Shown: in pieces, positions 1-5,300 of the stretch
Position numbering within the stretch: position 1 is the first letter of the stretch
How the letters are laid out: each line of letters opens with the position of its first letter
Origin: Candidatus Magasanikbacteria bacterium CG10_big_fil_rev_8_21_14_0_10_36_16
Lineage (GTDB): Bacteria > Patescibacteriota > Patescibacteriia > Magasanikbacterales > UBA922
Length of the DNA: 7,992 nucleotides
Reading direction: 5' to 3'
Assembly (NCBI GenBank): GCA_002773185.1
Contig: PFBU01000044.1
Span: forward strand, 1-7,992
Notes under the pieces: model-generated
Told to the model about the DNA's origin: nothing
Databases searched by the model: none
Seen by the model: the letters and a program-made list of their open reading frames with translations, nothing else
Made by a program: the position numbers and the translations under genes

Positions 1-47
1 TGTCAAAAAAAATCTTACAAAATAAAAACCAACAACAAAATTTATTT

Positions 48-61
48 CCGCCCTCAGGTGG
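48..61 (+). other. Small inverted repeat in leader
   Basis: A 5-bp stem (CCGCC with GGTGG, one G-U pair) closes a 4-base loop. It is followed by ACGAGTAGAG rather than a T-run, so it does not look like an intrinsic terminator. It lies just upstream of, and slightly overlaps, the proposed -35 box, and could be chance or a weak operator-like element. It stands out only because it is a GC-rich patch in a very AT-rich leader. Confidence 0.2.
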
Positions 62-87
62 ACGAGTAGAGTGTTTCTAAATATAAT
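59..87 (+). promoter_or_regulatory. Putative sigma-70-type promoter for the two-gene unit
   Basis: A perfect TATAAT -10 hexamer lies at 82-87, with TGGACG (4 of 6 matches to TTGACA) at 59-64 and an ideal 17-base spacer. Upstream bases 1-47 are A-rich, as in an UP-like region. Transcription would start near base 94 and leave a leader of about 70 bases before the gene at 165. No second promoter of this quality is seen between the two genes, so it may drive both. In such AT-rich DNA a TATAAT can arise by chance, so this is a prediction only. Confidence 0.4.
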
Positions 88-152
88 TTGAAACATGATC
101 ACTCGCTATTTAGTTATTTGTCGTAGCTGAGTAGTTTATTCATTTTCGTTTC

Positions 153-158
153 TAAGGA
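153..158 (+). promoter_or_regulatory. Shine-Dalgarno site of the first gene
   Basis: TAAGGA lies 6 bases before the ATG at 165, a suitable spacing. The TAA within it (153-155) is an in-frame stop for the downstream gene, so no longer N-terminus is possible and 165 is the first usable start. This supports the chosen start. Confidence 0.7.
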
Positions 159-164
159 TTTCCC

Positions 165-2381
165 ATGCTACCTTGGACTCGTAAAATTAAGTTTTCAAAA
201 GTAACCTTTGTAGTATTTTCTATTTTGGTGGTTTTTTTATTTTTTGGCTTTAGTTCTCAGAATGTTTTGGCACAAACTGACACTTCTACTTTGGGTACAA
301 ATATTATAGATCAAAATATTGCTTTGTCAGGCACTGATATTAGAGTAGTAATTGTTAGAATAATCAATACAGTTTTAGGTTTGCTTGGTATAATCGCTGT
401 GTCTCTCATCGTTTATGCTGGATTTATCATCATGACTTCTGGAGGTGATGAGGGTAAGGTTGCTAGTGGCAAAAAAATGATTATCAATGCTGTCATTGGT
501 TTGGCGGTCATCTTATCTGCTTTTGCAATTGTCAAATTTATTACTAATAATATGTTTGGTTATGGTTTCAACAAAGGTAACGAAAGTACTGGACAGGGAC
601 AGAAGTTTAATTACTTTGAAGGGTCTGGTTTTCTAGGAACTATAGTCCGTGATCATTATCCTTTTGTAAATCAAAAGGATGTAGCTCGTAATACTGCTGT
701 TATTGTTACTTTTAATATACCTATTGAACCAGCTAGTGTTGCTGTAAATACTAATAATAATTGTTGGAATAGTGACTTTTCTGGGCCTACCACTACTTGT
801 CAGTCAGACAATGGAGATATCGTTAATCCATATTATGGTGACTGTATTTTTGATGACAATAATCAAATGCTCTGTGATACTTTGAATACTTCATCTGTCA
901 AGATTGATCTAACTTCCAAAGTTAGAAATGTCGATAGTGTCGCTAATTCTGGTGTAGCTGCTAGTGCTGTATTTAGCTATGAAGCTGTCAAAGATTATAC
1001 AGGTGTTGATGAGGGTAAATTTGAAGTTTATACTGTAGTATTTAGACCAGTAGATTATTTGGGTAGCTCCACAGAAAATGAAGACTACACCGTCAAATTA
1101 TTGGGAGGAATAAATAAACAAAAAATAAGAGGTGTAACTCAAAATCAAAGTATTTTTCCACCAGGAAAATCTTATATGTGGGATTTCCAGACTGGTACAA
1201 ATCTTGATTTGTCACCTCCACATGTCGTGAGTGTTTCACCTGCCAATGGTGGTCAAGAAAGTAAAGATATTATAATCCAAATAGACTTTGATGAAGCTAT
1301 TGATCCGACTACAGTACAAGGTGATTTGAATAGTAGTCTTGATGGTTTCGATAATATTCTACTAAATACTACCAACACTTTGGATGGTATTGATAGAGTA
1401 GTGACAGGTACTTGGAAAATTAGTAATGGTTACAAAACAGTAGAGTTTTTTCCACCAGATATTTGTGGACAAAATAGTTGTGGTGATAACAAATATTGTT
1501 TACCAGTTGTCTGTAGTGGAGATGATAATTGTTTACAAAATTTTTATGCTTTGATTCATACAGCCACTTCTACTGGTAACCCTGATGCCCCTTTTCAAGC
1601 TGTGCCATTTTCTGGTGTGTATGACACGGCTATGAATGGTTTGTCTACTAACAACGATGATATTTTGAATAAACCAACAGTTCATGGAAAAATTATAGAT
1701 GATAGTGAAAGAATTCCAGACAATTATAATTGGGCTTTTCAAATTGAAAACAGAATAGACAATCAAGCTCCTTATATCGAATCAATTACTCCTCCTATTG
1801 AGGGTGAAGAAATAAAAGGTGATGCAGATGTCTTGATTATATTTAGTAAAAGATTGTCTTTTAGTACAATTCATGGTGTGGGTATTGAAGAATATCCAAG
1901 TGGTGTTTGTGTGGATGCTGGTGTTACTTCTTCAGCTTGTTCTATAGATGATACGCCTTTGCCTCATTTAGATGTAGCTACTTTTGCTAAAAATAGCGGT
2001 GTCGGTTCAAATGTTAAGACGACACTAAATATTACACATCGTGAGTTTGGACCAAATTATTTGGATTTGTTTTATTTTCCAAATGTAACGAGTACTTTGA
2101 AAGACAAAAACCAAAATTGTTTTTATCCGGGCTATGGGCCAGCCAGTAGTATTGATGATAGCGCTCATAATAGCGGAAAATGTATTGTCAATTATGATAG
2201 TGCTGGCAATCTTACTAGTACTAACAACTGTGTTGATGTTACTAATACTAATAATAGTCAGGACACCGGTTGTGTGTATTTTGATACGACCTCTACTGCT
2301 GACATCAGCTCTTGTTTAGAAGAATTAAAAAGTAAAAGTACTTATCCAAATAGTTACAATAACCATGGTACGGGTAGTTAA
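165..2381 (+). CDS. T4SS-pilin-like head fused to Ig-like (Big_5) ectodomain, surface protein
   Basis: Exported membrane protein of 738 residues, complete. Residues 1-36 are a signal peptide (basic start WTRKIKFSK, hydrophobic core, NVLA|Q cleavage). Residues ~62-90 and ~106-128 are two hydrophobic helices joined by a glycine/lysine loop (TSGGDEGKVASGKK), the arrangement of VirB2/TrbC-type T4SS pilins. The rest should be extracellular: three Ig-like segments at ~156-346, ~351-531 and ~536-738; the second begins with a typical Big_5 pattern (PPHVVSVSPANGG, then IQIDFDEAIDPTTV). All 16 cysteines lie in the ectodomain, five within 434-456, so disulfides are likely. There is no LPXTG motif and no C-terminal membrane helix; anchoring must come from the head. 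TAAGGA before the ATG and an in-frame stop at 153 fix the start. The next gene, 16 bases away, encodes a paralogue. Exact role unknown; adhesion or surface display is inference. The pilin-family call is fairly sure. Confidence 0.88.
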   Translation: MLPWTRKIKFSKVTFVVFSILVVFLFFGFSSQNVLAQTDTSTLGTNIIDQNIALSGTDIRVVIVRIINTVLGLLGIIAVSLIVYAGFIIMTSGGDEGKVASGKKMIINAVIGLAVILSAFAIVKFITNNMFGYGFNKGNESTGQGQKFNYFEGSGFLGTIVRDHYPFVNQKDVARNTAVIVTFNIPIEPASVAVNTNNNCWNSDFSGPTTTCQSDNGDIVNPYYGDCIFDDNNQMLCDTLNTSSVKIDLTSKVRNVDSVANSGVAASAVFSYEAVKDYTGVDEGKFEVYTVVFRPVDYLGSSTENEDYTVKLLGGINKQKIRGVTQNQSIFPPGKSYMWDFQTGTNLDLSPPHVVSVSPANGGQESKDIIIQIDFDEAIDPTTVQGDLNSSLDGFDNILLNTTNTLDGIDRVVTGTWKISNGYKTVEFFPPDICGQNSCGDNKYCLPVVCSGDDNCLQNFYALIHTATSTGNPDAPFQAVPFSGVYDTAMNGLSTNNDDILNKPTVHGKIIDDSERIPDNYNWAFQIENRIDNQAPYIESITPPIEGEEIKGDADVLIIFSKRLSFSTIHGVGIEEYPSGVCVDAGVTSSACSIDDTPLPHLDVATFAKNSGVGSNVKTTLNITHREFGPNYLDLFYFPNVTSTLKDKNQNCFYPGYGPASSIDDSAHNSGKCIVNYDSAGNLTSTNNCVDVTNTNNSQDTGCVYFDTTSTADISSCLEELKSKSTYPNSYNNHGTGS
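264..401 (+). repeat. Direct repeat copy 1: pilin-head coding segment
   Basis: This segment, from the signal-peptidase site through the first membrane helix of the first gene, matches 2485-2622 in the second gene at a constant offset of 2221 bases with no gaps seen by eye. It includes exact runs such as GTTTTGGCACAAACTGA and TTATAGATCAAAATATTGCT. Differences are mostly at third codon positions, so the match is paralogous coding sequence under protein constraint rather than a mobile repeat. Confidence 0.85.
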
Positions 2382-2397
2382 TATATAGATCTATTTT
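2382..2397 (+). other. 16-base intergenic spacer with 10-bp palindrome
   Basis: The spacer between the two large genes contains ATAGATCTAT (2385-2394), a perfect 10-bp palindrome, and no convincing Shine-Dalgarno for the ATG at 2398. There is no terminator and no room for a normal promoter. This suggests co-transcription and possibly translational coupling or leaderless-style initiation for the second gene. The palindrome is short and AT-rich and may be chance. Confidence 0.45.
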
Positions 2398-5300
2398 ATG
2401 AAGTTGTTCAAAAATAAAAAATTCAAATTTCTTTTTCTTGGTCTATTTTTGGCTTTTTCTTTGGTTACAATTTTAGCTTTGCCAGTTTTGGCACAAACTG
2501 ATACTTCTACCTTGGGAACAAATGTTATAGATCAAAATATTGCTCTTGGGAGTACTGATATACGAGTAACAGTTGTTAGAATTATCAATACAGTTTTGGG
2601 ATTGCTAGGTATAATTGCTGTGGGTATAGTACTTTATGGTGGGTTTGTTTATATGACAGCTGGTGGTGATGACACTAAGATTTCTACTGCAAAAAAAATT
2701 CTTACCAATGGTATTATAGGATTGGTAATTATTTTGTCATCTTTTGCTATCACCAAATTTGTTTTGAATAAATTGGCAGAAGCTACTGGACTAAATGGTG
2801 GGGGTGGTGGTGATAACACAAATATATTAGGTAATTGTCACGAACCAGAATCAGAATGGTATGCTTTGCATGGTGCTGATATTAATTATTGTCCTCAATT
2901 TTGTGCTGAAGCCAATTTTGTTGTTCAAAGTATCACACCAAGTACCAAAGGTGATGATGTTGTGGGTATGAATAATGTGATTATTAGAGCCGTATTTAGT
3001 AGAGCTGTAGCTGGTAACGTGGCAGATGCTGTCAAAATTGAAAAAAATGGTTTAAATGTGACTGCTAGTTTTACTTTGCAATTTGCAGAGGGTAACAAAA
3101 TTATTGAGGCTATTCCAAATGATGATTGTACAGAAAATCTTTCAGATGGTAAATGTTTGGGTGCTGGCTCTTATACAGTAAATATTTTGAATATAAAAGA
3201 TGTTAATGGTAACCTGTTGGAAATAGTTACTTCTTGTGGTACTTATTCGCGAGATGCTAGTTTTAAAATTGATACTGAAAATATAATAGATAAAAGAGAT
3301 CCAATATTGTCTAATGTGACTTTGAATGGTCAATCTGGGAGTGATATAGAATTGATAGCTGGTCGATCATATATTGTTACTTCAACTATTGATGATCGTA
3401 ATGCTGTATCCTATGGTGGAAATTCTTTTGTATCAATAAAAATTTACAAACAAGGTGATTCAGGACATGTAATAGAAAGTCATCTAAATGGTCCGGCTAC
3501 AATAAATCCAAATAACCCTGGTGACAAACCAGGCTCTAGTCCTAAATTTAGTTTTAATTATGGTTATAGAGCTCAACCAGATTCAAATTTTCAATTAGGT
3601 ATTCCTTATACTTTGGAAGTGGTTGGACATGATATAGATAATAATACTACTACTCAAATTTTGACATTTATTATCATTCCAGCTAGCTGTACCAATGGTG
3701 TACAAGATAGCAATGAAACAGGTATAGATACTGGTGGAGTTTGTAGAGGGGGTCTGGGCGATTCTTGTAAAGTTCAAACTGATTGTTCTACCTCTTTCAA
3801 ATGTTTGAATGCTGATGATAATTTGTGTAATCCTAGTAGTCCTACTGATGTTTGTCTCTGTAAAAAGTGGCCATATATAGAAAAAGTAGATAAAAATAAT
3901 GGTGCTGCTGGTAACTGGATTACAATTTCTGGTAGGAATTTTGGTAATAGTAACGGTGAAATATATTTCAATTATGATATTAATGGTGATCATGTTTTTG
4001 ATTATACTAATGTTGTTAGTTTGGCACAGTGTCGTGGTAATGATGTTTGGCATGATAATTGGATAATTGCTGAAGTGCCAGAAAAACCAATTGGTATCAC
4101 TGTAAATCCCATAATTTCTGTCAAAAATTTGGAGTTAGCTGGAACAAATTCCGATTCCACCTCAACTCCTGCTTATTCCAGTTCTTTGTCTCAAGGTCAT
4201 ATTCTTGATTTACATTTGAATGAAAGTTCTGGTGCTAATATTGTAGATAGTAGTGGAAAAGGTAATAATCTCCAGGTTGTAGGAACTATTACCTATGGTG
4301 CTAATGGTAAATTTGATAAAGCTTTTAGTTTTGAAAAAGATGCTGATAGTAGCACTGTAACAACTTCAGAGTCTGGCTTTTTGAAGTTACGTGTGAATCC
4401 AGGACAATCTTTAGATTTACAACAAGGTAGTATTTTTGCTTGGATCAAAAAAAGTTCTCCAGTCATTTATGCTGATACTATTGTTTCTAAGTCATCTTCC
4501 TATGGTTTGTTTGTGGCATCAAATGGTCAGCTCGCGGTTGGTGAGTGGTATACTGATGGTCTAGATCATGGTGGTAGTACTGGAAGAGTCATAAGTTCAG
4601 GTACGAATGTGGTAGACGGACAATGGCACCAGGTTGGTTTAGTTTTTAATCACGGTGTGGAAAATTCTACAAAACTGTATGTTGATGGTGATCTCGTTTT
4701 TACAACAACAACCCAATTTTACACTGGTTATTTGGGTGACTTTGTGGTGGGTGCTAACAATGGCGGTGGTGCACAATTTTATACTGGTCTTATTGATGAA
4801 GTAAACATTTGGAATAGAGTACTTTCTCAAGATGAAATTACTTCTTTGTATAATACTGTAGCTCCTAGTTACAAATTTACTGATTTTACTAATGATGATT
4901 TTGGTCCCAGAACTGCTGATATTCCTGATTTTGTAAGTTTTACTTACAATGATATTAAAAGACCGGGATTATGTTCTGTTAAAACTTTTGCTGGTACTAC
5001 TTCTGCTGAACCAAAAACATTGGTTACTGCTATAGGTAAAGCTTTTGCAGCTTCTATAGGTAATCTTATTTTTGGTAATACCCCTTCGGGTATAGTCAAT
5101 TGGTCTAATGAACTTATTACATCAGCCGTACCTTTTGCTAACGAAGGAAAGAGCGCTGTTTATGTACAGTTGCCAGCTACTACTGATGCAAGCGGAAAAT
5201 CTGTACCAGGAGAGACAAGTAATGCAGTGCTTTTTACCGTAGAAGGGGTAGGTGCAAATATCAATCCTATTATTACTAGTATTACTCCAGCGACAACTAC

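Noticed and set aside
48..75. Intrinsic terminator of an upstream gene
   Set aside because: The stem is only 5 bp and is not followed by a T-tract.
2134..2319. Plus-strand frames 2134-2319 and 5864-6115
   Set aside because: Both are alternative frames inside the two real genes, with no ribosome binding site and no recognisable protein features; they are shadows.
2379..2400. The two genes as one gene broken by a stop or frameshift
   Set aside because: The second frame begins with its own complete signal peptide and pilin head, paralogous to those of the first, so these are two genes and not fragments of one.
3595..4053. Minus-strand open frame of 152 codons, and other minus-strand frames such as 6373-6894 and 7495-7895
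   Set aside because: They lie opposite a continuous plus-strand reading frame with clear domain motifs. Their translations are Ile/Thr/Ser-rich low-complexity text with no signal or motif, as expected opposite T- and G-rich coding DNA poor in stop complements.
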